DNA from: Glebionis coronaria
Lineage: Eukaryota; Streptophyta; Magnoliopsida; Asterales; Asteraceae
NCBI GenBank assembly: GCA_025667525.1
Contig: CM046879.1
Location: 387,523,039-387,587,038, forward strand
Length of the DNA stretch: 64,000 bases
Reading direction: 5' to 3'
The notes beneath the pieces were generated by a model. That model was not told the DNA's origin and made no database searches. It saw only the letters and a list, made by a program, of their open reading frames with translations. Below are positions 37,828 to 49,700 of this stretch, one piece after another (the first letter of the stretch is position 1; the number at the start of each line of letters is the position of its first letter). The position numbers and the translations under genes are program-made.

Positions 37828-38976
37828 ATGTCTACTCCAGAGTTAACCTCATCCTCCTCCTCAACCCCTAACATCAAGATTCCCATGCTAGACCCAGACA
37901 ACTTTGAGCTGTGGAAGTTTAACTTTGAACAGTATCTTTAAATCCATGACCACACCCTATGGGAAATTATTGAATATGGAAACACATTCAATAAGGCTGC
38001 TAAGATTACAGTTGCTATCTTGGTAAGATCAACTCCAGGCTCTACATAAGAGGATAAAAAACCTGAAGATGGAAGAGCTGTCTCAGCTGAAGACGTTGGA
38101 AAGAGAAGGAACGACATGAAAACCCTAAGCATCCTCAAACTCTATTTGGGAAAAGCCAATCAGCACAAATATAGAGGCTATGAGTCTGCAAAAGATCTTT
38201 GGGCAGCCCTTGAAGTTTCTTATGGTGGTAATGCTGATACTGTACAAGAGAAAAAGAAGCAACTCTTGCATGAGTATGTTGTGTTCAAAGCTCAACCCAA
38301 TGAAAAGCTTAGTGGAGTGAGAAACAGACTTCTTGAAATTACAAGCAAGTTGTTATTCATGGGAACAGTTCATGATGATGTTGATATCATCACCACTTTT
38401 CTTAAAAGTCTTGGTGATGCATGGAAGATTGAAGCAAGGTCTATGATTGTTAATAATACTCAAAAAAGTTCCACTTTTGATGATGTTTATAATAAACTGA
38501 GGCTTGTAGAGAATGAAATCCTTTTGGAACAAGGAAACAAGTCTACCAATGGAAATATTGTCTTTTCTCACATAGTGAAGGTCAATTTGATCAAAGGGAG
38601 TCATACATGCACCCCGTTACTAGATCACCTTGTGTCAACGTTGGATCAAGCTTTGTCAGCGGCTCATATTCAGACGCCTGACACATACAATGTTGACTCA
38701 CCAAGAGTTAAGTATGCTGGTATTGATCAAGATATTGTGTGTGCATACATTGCTTCATTGCCCAATGGTTCAGTGATTACATATGAGGACCTTGAGAAAA
38801 TTAGTTATGAGCATTTGGAGGAGATGGAAATAAAGTGGAATATGGCTCTTGCAAGCATAAGGGCAAATAGATGGAATCTAAGATTTAAGAAGATGACTTT
38901 TAATGCTAAGGACACTGATGGATTTGATATATCCAATGTTGAGTGTTATAATTGTCATCAATGGGACACTTTATGA
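37828..38976 (+). pseudogene. Copia D gag, N-terminal and capsid part
   Basis: The ATG at 37828 starts a frame with IPMLDPDNFELWKF, typical of copia gag. TAA at 37939-37941 and 38047-38049 interrupt it, but the frame is otherwise continuous and stays open from 38116 to 38976. It includes SAKDLWAALEVSYGG and LLEITSKLLFMGTVHDD, characteristic of the UBN2-type copia gag domain. At the end a first zinc knuckle (CYNC...) is broken by a one-base frameshift near 38962, after which the coding continues in another frame. It would form the particle shell. Confidence 0.87.
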
Positions 38977-40389
38977 GAGAATGCAGATCTCTAAGAAGAT
39001 CTGATGTTGGAAAACCCTCAATCCAAATCATCAAGGCTCAGGATTCCAAAGCTATGGTTGCTATGCAAGACATTGACGGTGTTGGCTGGGATTAGAGCTA
39101 TTTGGCCAAGGATGAGGAAGAAAACAGCTTTGGTTGCAGAAAAGGAAGAAGAGGAGCATGTTCACTATGCTCTCATGGAACACTCTTCATCTTCATCAGA
39201 CAATGAGGTATATGATGATGCATTTTGTAGTAAGGGTTGTCGTCTAAATACTGAAAAGCTTAACAAAGAAGTCTTAAAATTAACAGCAGATGTTGTTAAT
39301 GAAAGATGCAAGTTATCTAATTATCAACTTGCTCTTACTCAAACTGAAAAGACTGTGGCTGAATATAAGAAAATGGAGTTTGACCTAAAAGATCAAATCA
39401 ATGTTTTAACTCATGATTTAAATGCTAGTGTTGAGGTTAGAAACATTTTGGAGAGAGCCAATGGTGCTTTACAAGATAAGTTAGATAAGGCTATCAAAAA
39501 CAAAGATAATGTAGATCTTATTATCCAAATATTTGATAAAGCTTTACAAACCCTAGAAAAATGTGTTAGTGAAGAAAGAAATTCTAGGGATATGACTGGG
39601 ATTGGGATGAAAGAGTATGCTGGTTTTCCACCACCTGCTGGGAACTTCTATGGTGTCCTTAGAAAGGACTTGTCTTGGACTGGTATACAAGAACTCCAAG
39701 AAGAGGAATTTATTCCTCCACCAAGAGTTCTTACCCCAGTAGAGGAATACAAGAAGAATTTGACTGATTTGGACCAATGGAAGAAAGCCAACCCTACCTT
39801 ATTTGTTAAGGGTGGCATGCTTAGTGACAACCCAAATGAGTCTACACCCATAAAAGTGAGCAATCCTATTACTGGCAAGACTGTTGACCTTGGCTTAAAT
39901 GTTGATAGAAAACCTAATATTAAATATGCATAAATGTATAGAAAATCTAGGTCACCAAAAAGCCAAATTAGTGATAATAGGACAGGTTTCTTTTCTTCTA
40001 GACCTAGAGCTATGTCTAGAAAATCCTGTTATACTTGTGGAAGTTTTTCACATTTAGTTTATAAGTGTGTTAATGCTTCAAAGGTCAACGTTTATAGAAA
40101 GTCAAACACTATCAAACCCAAACCTTTTGTCGAGCAAAGTCCACAAGTTGTTAGACCAACCCCATTCTTTACTAAAGGGTCTAATACTTATGGACAAAGA
40201 CCTTTTCAGAAGACCAATACGTGGTCTAACAGACAATGGGTTCCCGTAGCAAACCCAAGGTTCAATGTTGATAAGGGTAATTTCAGCGTTAACAAGAACA
40301 AATTAAACACTGACAGAACGTTGCCAGACCAATTAATGGAAAATATTTGCGACCAAAGGGAAAGGGGTCTAAAGCTTCTTCAAGCTTGA
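38977..40389 (+). pseudogene. Copia D gag, C-terminal part with coiled coil and second zinc knuckle
   Basis: Frames 39004-39933 and 39934-40389 are in register, separated by a single TAA at 39931-39933. The first has an acidic Ser-rich segment (HSSSSSDNEV) and a long heptad-rich helical stretch (about 39250-39570) that looks like a coiled coil. The second holds a CCHC knuckle, CYTCGSFSHLVYKC (about 40027-40068), and a short copy of the heptad array (NVDKGNF and SVNKNKL, 40264-40316). Two knuckles in one gag, one broken, is unusual but occurs in large copia gags. 40390-40640 is degenerate linker. Confidence 0.8.
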
Positions 40390-40639
40390 CATGGAGACCT
40401 AAAGAAGACCAAAACCCTAATTCAGATGGGATTTCTATAACCTGTAACAGATGTCATTATATTTCAAAGGTCATAACAAAACCAATTGGGGTTAACTAGG
40501 TGTTTAATACAAAAAGGGAAGAACAATGGGTTGTCATAAGTACAAAGTCTGTTCTTGTTGAACAACCAAATGAATCCAAGTTTGCTTAGGCTTGGGTTCC
40601 TAAAGGAAACTAATTTGTTTTATTTATGTTCAAGGCATT

Positions 40640-41926
40640 CAAAAGCAGGTTAATGATTATGGCTATTGGGATAGTGGATGCTCTAGGCACATGACGGGGA
40701 AGGAAGATTATCTGAAAAATTTTATCCCCACTAAAGATGGTGACAAAGTGTACTTTGGAGGAGGATATGGGACTATCACTGGCAAAGGCACTCTTCTCAC
40801 CAACAATTTGCGTTTTGAAAACGTGTTTCTGCTAAAAGAACTTGACTATAATCTGTTTAGTGTATCACAGGTGTGTGATAACAAAAATAAGGTTCTTTTT
40901 ACCGATACTGAATGCTTGGTGTTGAGCAAAGATTTTAAAATACTAGATGAGAAATTCATTTATTATAGAACACCTAGGCATAAGGACATTTATAATGTGA
41001 ATCTTAATGGAATTAGGATGAATAATAATTTGTCATGTCTATATGCTAAGGCTTCAATTGATGAGAGTAATATTTGGCACAGAAGATTAGGGCACTTTAA
41101 TTTTAAAAATCTACATAGACTTGTGATACATGGTTTAGTTGATGGTTTGCCTGAAAAGGATTTTCACAATGACCATTCTTGTGTTGCATGCCTTAAAGGC
41201 AAACAACACAAAGTCTCCTTTAAGTCTAAACCTGTGCACTCTAGTTCTAAACCACTTCACTTATTGCACATAGACTTGTTTGGTCCAACTAATATAGATA
41301 GTTTAAATGGTAAATCCTACTGTTTTGTCATCACTAATGATTTTTCTAGATTTACTTGGACTTTATTTTTAGCTTTGAAAATTGACACTGTTGATACTTT
41401 GATTAACTTTATTACCCAAATAGAAAAGAAGTCTGGTAATGAGGTTAAGATGCTTAGAAGTGATAATGGTGGTGAGTTTAGAACCAAGTTAGATGAATTT
41501 TGTGCCAAGAAAGGGATTACTAGACAGTGTAGTGTAGCTAGAACCCCACAACAAAATGGGGTAGCTGAGAGAAAGAATAGAACACTCATAGAAGCAGCTA
41601 GGACTATGTTGGCTGATGCTCACTTTCCCATTGCTTTTTGGGCTGAGGCTGTGAATACAGCTTGTTATGTTCAGAATAGGGAATTAATCAACATGATCCA
41701 TAACAAAACACCTTATGAGCTATTTTGGGGCAGGAAACCTAATATTGGTTTTCTTAAACCTTTTGGATGTCATGTAGTTGTTTTAGACACTCGTGATGCC
41801 TTAGGTATGTTTAGTGCTAAAGGTGATGAAGGCTACTTTATGGTTATTCTATGCAGAGTAGAGGATATAGGGTTTACATTAAGAAAGAAAAACGTATACT
41901 TGAAAAAGTACATGTTAAGTTTTTAG
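40640..41926 (+). pseudogene. Copia D protease end and integrase
   Basis: The frame opens upstream of the ATG at 40691 and includes YWDSGCSRHM with the catalytic DSG (40670-40678). A GAG-pre-integrase segment follows (IWHRRLGHFNFKNL) with the HHCC zinc site ending CVACLKGK. The integrase core has all three acidic residues: Asp 41273-41275 (HIDLFGP), Asp 41462-41464 (RSDNGGEF) and Glu 41567-41569 (NGVAERKNRTL), the last two 35 residues apart. A frameshift near 41850-41920 passes the coding to the next frame. Motifs are intact, so this is the best preserved enzyme in the window. Confidence 0.92.
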
Positions 41927-43056
41927 TAAGTAAACCTAGTGATCCTGAAAGTGGTCCAAATTGGTTATTTGATTTGGAACCTCTATCTAGGACATTGAAT
42001 TATATGCCTGTTACTAATCTAAACATTGTGAAGGTGACTTCAAATGTTGTGGAAGAACCAGTTGTTAATATTTCAGGTAAACAGGTTAATGAAGAGGTTG
42101 GATCACAAGCAGACAAATCAGCACCCATACTTGAGTATGTTACCATTCCTATATGCACAGATGCATTTGCTGCTGCTGCTGCTGGAAAGGAAAAAGGTGG
42201 TCCACAAGTATCACCAGTTGAAAACATGCATGATTCTTCAAACGCTGACAGAGGAAAATCTGGCGCTGACAAGACAAATTTAGGCGTTGATGGCTCAAAC
42301 GTTGACAACTCTAACTCAGGCGTTGACAGCTCTTTTAACCATTTGTTCTCTTCCAAAAATTTTCAACAAGGTGAACCTTCAAACAGAAATAGAGAGTTTC
42401 ATTTAGATGATGATGGAAGAGCATTTGAAGAAGATATTGGCAATATGGATAGTGAAATTGATGATAACACAATCATAGAAGGAGGAGTACTTACATCTAC
42501 CATGAAGAATCATCCTTCTTCTTTGATCATAGGTGATGTGATGACTCCTGTGCAAACTAGAAGATCTCATCAGACTCATGGAGGATTTATTGCCAATATT
42601 CACAAGAAGGTTGATACCCCTCTTGTTCAAGCATGTTTGTTTGCCTGTTTTCTGTCACAACAGGAACCCAAGAAGATTTTTGATGCTCTTAAACAACCAA
42701 GTTGGGTGGAAGCAATGCAAGATGAGCTTCACCAATTTTCTATTCAGGATGTCTGGGAGTTAGATGATTGTCCCAGACATGTCAGACGTATTGGGACAAG
42801 ATGGGTTCTTAGGAACAAAAAGCATGAGAGAGGCATTGTGGTCAGAAACAAGGCACGTTTAGTGGTACAAGGATATACACAAGAGGAAGGGATAGACTAT
42901 GAGGAGGTCTTTGCACCTGTTGCAAGGATTGAGGCTATAAGGATTTTTCTAGCCTATGCTTCCTGCATGGGATTTACAGTCTATCAAATGGATGTGAAGA
43001 GTGCTTTTCTTTATGGCACAATTGCAGAGGAGGTTTATGCAGCCTCCTGGTTTTGA
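41927..43056 (+). pseudogene. Copia D integrase-RT linker and RT, first part
   Basis: The frame (open from 41851) runs through an integrase C-terminal tail and a long Ser/Asp-rich linker with five phased heptads (42241-42333, for example GADKTNL and GVDGS). The copia RT follows: [52 protein letters not shown] and [12 protein letters not shown] (catalytic Asp 42991-42993). A frameshift around 43020-43045 shifts the frame just before PPGFED. Confidence 0.92.
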
Positions 43057-43363
43057 AGATTCAGAACATCCAAACAAGGTGTATAGAGTAAAGAAAGCTA
43101 TGTATGGACTTCATCAAGCCCCAAGAGCATGGTATGGCATATTGTCCACCTATCTGGTGGAAAATAGATTCAAAAGGGGCACCATAGACCAGACCTTATT
43201 TACAAAGAAGACTGGTAAGGATTTCTTACTTGTACAGGTCTATGTGGATGATATCATCTTTTGCTCTTCTAGTCCAAAGATGAGTGAAGATTTTTCCAAA
43301 CTCATGACAGACAAGTTCAAGATGAGTGCAATGGGGGAGATGAACTTCTTTCTAGGATTATAA
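43001..43363 (+). pseudogene. Copia D RT, second part
   Basis: Continues the RT with [31 protein letters not shown] and the catalytic YVDD box (43241-43252), then MNFFLGL. It ends at a TAA at 43361-43363 and resumes after a further frameshift as the RNase H connection at 43409. Active-site residues are intact. Confidence 0.93.
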
Positions 43364-44186
43364 GAACAGCCGAAATAAGATGGTATCTTCATCCCTCAAG
43401 ACAAATATGTGGCAGAAATCTTGAAGAAGTTTGGCTTTTCTCCACATGAGAAACGGGCTAGCACACCCATGGATAGGGAACACCCTTGGGGAAAAGTTGG
43501 AGATGGAAAAGAGGTGGATGTCAGGCATTATAGGTCAATGATTGGTTCATTGATGTATCTCACAGCTTCAAGACCTGACATTATGTTTGTTGTATGTGCA
43601 TGTGCACTCCATGAAGTGAGTCCCAAAGAGTGTCATCTTCATACTGTCAAGAGAATTTTTAGGTACCTTAGGTGTTATCCAGACTTGGGATTATGGTATC
43701 CAAAATATTCTCCATTGGAGCGTATTGCATATTCAGACATTGATTATGATGGTGACAAGTTTGATAGAAAATCCACAACTGGTGGATGCCAATTTCTTGG
43801 GAGTAGGTTCATATCTTGGTAATGCAAGAAACAAACAGTGGTGGCTAATTCTACCAGTGAAGCAGAGTATGTTGCTGCAGCTGCTTGTTGTGGACAAGTC
43901 TTATGGATTTAAAACCAGCTGTTGGATTATGGGTATAATTTCATGCAAACCAAGATTTTTGTAGACAATAACAGTACTTTATGCATTATTAAAAATCCCG
44001 TACATCACTCTAAAACAAAACATATACAAATTAGACAATTTTATAAGAGATTATTTTGAAAAAGGTTTAATACAACCAGATAGGGTTAACACAGAGGAAA
44101 ATGTGGCTGATTTATTAACTAAACCTTTTGATACTAGAAGATTTCAAGACTTGGTAACAAGTATAGGAATGATCAATCTTACTTAA
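43364..44186 (+). pseudogene. Copia D RNase H
   Basis: The frame 43409-43822 carries the connection (FGFSPHEKRASTPM, YRSMIGSLMYLTASRPDIMF) and the first RNase H motif (SDIDYDGDKFDRKSTTGGCQ). It then breaks into short frames, but TSEAEYVAAAACCG (about 43855-43897), a DNNSTLCI-like stretch and a terminal ADLLTKPFDTRRF are readable up to about 44186. At least three frame changes are needed. It normally degrades genomic RNA during reverse transcription. Confidence 0.88.
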
Positions 44187-45391
44187 TATGTGTTTTGGGA
44201 ACTTATTGTAAAAGTATGTACATGATATGCATATGTTATTGGTCTGTGTACAAAATTAGATTTTCCACTTTATTTTGTCTAACACTGACAAAGGTTATTT
44301 TAACGCTGACAAGTGTTAAATTGATGTTGTTAGCAACATGTTAGTTTTGTGGTTTTTGATCTAATTTTGCAGGCGTTGTTAGCATTGTACAATTGGATAC
44401 AGAGTTGCTTATGGATTCTTGGAGCATTATTGGAGCATGTTTCAGTTTATGGATGATGGTTGGAATATTTATATTCCTATCTTGACATAAATTTTTATTA
44501 CATGCATATTATTTGGAAACTTATGTATCATAGTTTAAGGGGACGTTTAGGAACCCTTTAGGACTTTTTGGGTATTCATATAATACTCTTATCACAATTC
44601 TAGATTGTGTCCACTGGTGAGTATGAAGTAGTTTACTAACTCATGAGGCACTATAGCATGCAAAGTTGATATACTATGCAGCTGCCAAGACTTTTTGGCC
44701 TAGAATTGGATGTGGTCTGTTGGGAGACTTGGGTATGATTTTTATTGGGCTTACCTGGGAAGTTACAAAGGATTTTATGAGATAACTTCACTGTTAAGAA
44801 CTTTGGTTAGTAAGGGACACTAGAGGACTATTATGTCTATCTTGCTTAAGCAAGTGTGCATGATTGGACAGTGTTTGCCACCCTATAGTCATTTTCAGTT
44901 TATAGGTGATCTTCACTAGGATAAATCACTTTGTTAAGGTCCTTTTACATTTTTATTATTTTTATTTTTGGACGTTGACAGATTTATTTTCAAACGTTGT
45001 TAGGACCAATTTAGAAGTTGACATGGTTTTTTCCAACGTTGAAAAGAATATAGCCGTTGGGCGTTGATAGGTTATTTTTTACCATTAACACTCATTGGGT
45101 CCTACCCAGTTGTTATTTTTGACGAAAAATAGGGCCGTAATTTAGGAAGTTGGTAACTTTTTATTAATGCACAAGATAAGTTATTTTCTTTTCAAGATTT
45201 TCATCATTATATTTTAAAAATAACTGTCTAATTTTTGACCCAACAATCTTCAAGAGTTGACCAATCACATGTGCCTACCTCTCCTATATATTTGGCTCAT
45301 TATTTTGTAAAAGGTTAACTGCTTATTCTTGTCTAACTAAAGTTTCACACATATTCATCTTTCATAATCTTTCAAACAGCTTTCTACATCA
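44187..45391 (+). other. Untranslated stretch between pol and the post-pol ORF of copia D
   Basis: 1.2 kb without a convincing frame. It contains two groups of heptad-type units (44281-44345, spacing 21-21-about 14; 44971-45075, spacing 22-21-21 and one more). At its 3' end are promoter-like boxes. Its counterpart in copia E is 62872-64000 on the minus strand. Confidence 0.75.
45255..45295 (+). promoter_or_regulatory. Candidate internal promoter before the post-pol ORF
   Basis: TTGACC (45257-45262, a W-box), an overlapping CCAAT (45261-45265) and CTATATATTTGG (45284-45295) lie about 100 bp before the ATG at 45392. In copia E the TATA-like box has changed to CTATACAG (about 62970). This would allow separate expression of the post-pol ORF. 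Splicing from the genomic RNA is the alternative. Confidence 0.35.
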
Positions 45392-45422
45392 ATGGCGCCT
45401 ACATTTAAACCGAGTGATTTGG
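45392..45422 (+). pseudogene. Copia D post-pol ORF, first codons before the Y insertion
   Basis: The ATG at 45392 begins MAPTFKPSDL, the same start as the E copy at 62871 on the minus strand (MAPKFNLSAL). After ten codons the frame is broken by element Y, and it resumes in phase at 57726 when one copy of the TTTGG duplication is removed. Confidence 0.85.
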
Positions 45423-48400
45423 TGTGACAATCCGTCAATTTATGGTTGATATTTTATTCTCAATATTTATTTGAAAACATTATTTTAATGTTACAGTATG
45501 AACTCACTTATTTTTGGGAAGAAATTTGGATTTACGTCTTGAAGTAGCATCGACTACGTTTAAACCGGAGGATTCTACGTTACGTGCTTACGTTTACATA
45601 CACCGTCTTTGGTGACAGTCCGACATTTCAGAAAATAAGTTTATCCGTGAATATTATTTTGGAGTTTTAAATTTGTGTTAGTTCATAAACTCACAAATTT
45701 ACGAGAAGAGATTAGGACTTACGATTTTATTTTAACGTCCTTTACGACTAAACCGGAAACCCTAGGATTACGTATTTACGTTTTAGAACTCCGTTTTTAA
45801 TGATACAATTTTTATTGGATTCGTTTTGTGACGTTGATTCATAATTTATAAAAACGTTTTTCGTAAAACGACCCGAGGGCACGCAAATCGAGGAAACTAG
45901 AATCGAGGAATACCCATAAATTAGTGAGGTGGGACAAAATACATTATCCCACCCCACTAATATACATGGGGCGGCCAAAAACTCACCAACACACCATTGA
46001 TGTGTCAAAGAGTTAGCTTATTATTTACACATGTAACAAGCTTACATTGTAAGCTTCCACTTCACCAAAAACAACTAGCTAATACCACTTCTCTCATTCA
46101 CAACATGCAAAACAACCACAAACTCTCTCATCTCCTCTCAATGTGCCGTCCATACTCCACCCTAAACATCCATTTTGATCAAAAATCAACCATGAAATCT
46201 TATGTTCTATACACATATGTTGAAGCCCTTTTGAAACCCTATTGATTGGTGGTACTTATAACATCCAAGGAGGAGTTTTCATGGAGTAGTAGGGCTGATT
46301 TTCCACAAGGTGTTTATGAAGAATGGTGGTCTTGAAGATGGTCATTGTTATTCACAAGTTTCTCCATCAAAAACCATGTCCAAATCATAACCTACATCAA
46401 CTTGGTGGTATAAAGATCGTCCTCCTCATCTTCTTGTTATTTTGATTATGTAAACATGTATTTTATTTCCTATTTTATATTTATATGATGGTTATATGAT
46501 GATAAAAATATTGTGTGGGGATTTGGTGTTGATAAACATGCTTAAAAAGATGAAAGATTATAAGAAACAAGGCTAAAATCTTGTTTAAATATGTTGGCTG
46601 TATAAAACAGTAAAGAAACATGTCATGAACTGATAAAATGATAAAGTAGAATGGATTTACAGTAAGCTATGGGTCTTGTACACATGTGAGAGTTGGCCAT
46701 GTAATGGAATCATTGTAATGAGTGAGATATGATCAAAACAAGTTTAAGATACAAATCTGAGTTCACTGTTTTGGACGATTTTTAGGAAATACTTAAAGGA
46801 TGATTCAACAGTAGCTGTAGTAGAGTTAAATGTAGCACATATCATGTAGTTTATGTGATAAAAATTTGAGCTTCTATCTCCATATAGAACTCTAGATATG
46901 GCAGTTTTGTTGAAGATGAAAATAAAAATCAGATTTTGAGAAGCTAATATTTATTATTATTATATAAGCACTCAAAATTATATTGTATAAAATGTAAAAT
47001 AAAAACCCACTAACTTATGGATTTTATTTATATAAGTATGTACAAGGTTAAATAAGTGGACATTTTATAAAAATGGTAACTTATTAAGTTTTATAAGTTA
47101 TAAAACTATAAACATGATTTTTACGACTTTTTCGGCTAATATCGTAAAATTAACATTTCTGTTAAATAAAACTTAGACGGTTAGACCCGTCTAATGTAAA
47201 CTTTTATAAACACATATACTGATGTATAGACATGTATAACAAGTAAAAACCGATAAAACCCGAACTATAGGACATACGGACATTAACGAGCTAAGTAAAC
47301 ATATTGGACTAATAATTGGACTAAATAAGTTAAACACTTATAAAAAGAACTTATTGGGCTTAACCCATTTAGGCCCAACATATAAAGTGTAAATACTGAT
47401 AATACAAGTATAAAGTGGAATAAGACAAGTTAAAGAACTTATAACAAGTTTATTGAACTTAAAACACGTAAATAGGTAAAACTAGAAAACTAGTATAAAA
47501 GTTATCGACATATAACACTAAAATGAGTAAACGAGAATATGTAAACCCATTTGATCATCATATATATACAATCAACATATGTATACATAATTGTTATTTT
47601 TATAAAGTCATTGGACATGACTCTAAGACGAGTATTATTTGTCTAGGTTTCCGTGTTTGAAGCACGTACCGTACATCTGAATCGACGATAACCGCCTTCC
47701 CACATCAACGTGAGTTCATAGCCTCGCACTCTTTTAAATGTTTTTATGAAATGTTTTATAAACCCGCGAGGGAGATAACATGCTAATTTTTATAAAATAG
47801 GACACCATTTGTCCCGATTGTTTGTTTATTGATTTGGACCCGAATGATTGAATGACCCGATTGTATGACCCGATAAATGATTAATGGACCCGATAGATGA
47901 AAATAAATGGATTATTAAAGTTAGGTTATGTCACTAAAAGTCCTATTAGCATGAATTGTGAACTAGTGGGATTTGGTAGACGCTTATGCATTTAATAGTA
48001 CTATTTGGGGACGATCACCCCAGTTCGCGCCTTGACGGTTGATCCCCGTCGTGTCACATTGATTGGTAAGCGAATTTATGTATGAGAAGATTTCCATAGC
48101 GTGACCTTTGTGACGACACGCTACTTTAGATGGGCAAAATTTGGTATCAGGTTAGCTACCCGTTGTTGGTTTAGTAAGGTAACAATGTCATGCGGCTTAT
48201 AATAATCCAAAATTAACGAAATACTACTAGACGCTCCGAATTACGATGTGCCTGACTAGCAATACAGGGTCATACTATTGATATTATGTTCGTGTTTTGG
48301 TTTTCATAACCATATTCATATAACGGTTTTTATTTTCATACAACGTCTTAAGACGTATTGTATGATTGTTTTTACGACATTGGTTCGTATAATGATTTTT

Positions 48401-48860
48401 AAGGCTAATGCCTATATTATGATTTTGATGAAGATTTATATAAAATGACTTTGGCTATTTTATGGCCTATTAAAATGATTTGTACAAAATGATTTTCAGT
48501 ATTAATTTTATACCGATATTATATTGATGGATTTTATCAAACTCTATGAATTCACTCGGCGTTATCGCTGACCTTTTCTTTTAACATGTTTTATCTCAGG
48601 TACTTGAAGGTAATTCTTGGGAAGACAACAAGAATTCATGGCCCGCACTTAAACAATAATTTCCATTCAAATACTTTGTAAAACTTTGTATGAAATAATA
48701 TGACTTGGGACCGATGTAACTTTGATATTTATGAATGGGAATGCTTTATTATTAAACGACGCGATTTTTATGTGTTGTCTATGATGGTGAGTAATGTGCT
48801 ATCCCGTAACACCAACTAGTCTTCTGTTGTATTGAGTTGTATAAATTTGGCGGTGTTACA
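45423..48860 (+). repeat. 5' LTR of element Y
   Basis: 3,438 bp, the same length as the 3' LTR. It contains the module shared with A and W (45740-45960, opposite orientation to A and W) and tandem 'gacccgat' units (47837-47905). Confidence 0.95.
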
Positions 48861-48863
48861 GTT

Positions 48864-48875
48864 TGGTATCAGAGC
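48864..48875 (+). promoter_or_regulatory. Primer-binding site of element Y
   Basis: TGGTATCAGAGC, perfect tRNA-Met type, three bases after the LTR end. Confidence 0.92.
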
Positions 48876-49036
48876 TCTCGTTATAGAGAACGAAAGATTT
48901 TTAAAACCAAGGTTTTGAATAAAACATTTCAAAATCTTTTAACTAAAAACATTTTTCTAAAAATGTCTAAAAATCTTTTGACTATAACGGTGCCGAATAA
49001 TTCCCGAGTTACCGACAAGGCCAGACTGAGAAGTGT

Positions 49037-49090
49037 TATTTTAATATATATATATATATATATAACTTGGATTATATATATATATATATG
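49037..49090. repeat. (TA)n microsatellite in the Y leader
   Basis: Two TA runs split by 'acttgga'. Element W has a shorter run at the equivalent place (20627-20643). Confidence 0.9.
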
Positions 49091-49383
49091 ATGTAATTTT
49101 ATTACATGATTGTTTGATGATTATTTTTATATTTATACGAGGTATTTATACGACGTCGATTGTCACAAGGAACCCTAAATCACCTAGTAAATTAATCGAA
49201 GTTATTCTCGTAGGAATTCTAGCTATCCTAGATCTAAACCAAGTTGTGGATATGATCCCAACAAATGGTTGATATTCGTAGAAATGTAGATATTAGTTGA
49301 TTTGATGTTGAAGAAGAATTAGAGAGATTAAATCTGATATCGACGTCATGACGATCTTTCCTTATAGAGTGGAGTTTGACAAA

Positions 49384-49700
49384 ATGTTACCACCTAGAAA
49401 GATGTCATCTGATTCATTGTCATCCAATTCTTAAATCGAAATAGAAAGGGTGAATGTTGCACTTGAGGCTGTCATTGGAACCACTACCCAAAAGCCCCAT
49501 GCGACTAGTACCTTTCTGAGAAGTCTAATTAAATGATCGAGTCATTTTAGACTAGTGACTCATTTGATAACTATTGTTGAAAGAGCTATAGGATTGGAAA
49601 TTAGGTGTTGATTCATATCGAGCTTTTATTGCCCTTTTAAGGTTTAACAATAAGGCTGAAAGTATTCGAAAATGAGGTAGGATATCGCATTAAATATAAG
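49384..49700 (+). pseudogene. Degenerate gag start of element Y
   Basis: The ATG at 49384 reads MLPPRKMSSDSLSSNS then a stop, and the frame goes on IEIERVNVALEAVIGT, matching W on the minus strand at 20258-20070. The basic Pro/Arg start about 510 bp after the PBS fits a Ty3 gag. No domain can be named. 49700-51480 shows no readable domain apart from a 96-codon frame at 50115-50405 that resembles nothing I know. Confidence 0.5.

Noticed and set aside
41317..41589. Minus-strand frames across copia D and post-pol coding regions
   Set aside because: They are shadows of the real plus-strand frames, with no motif of their own.
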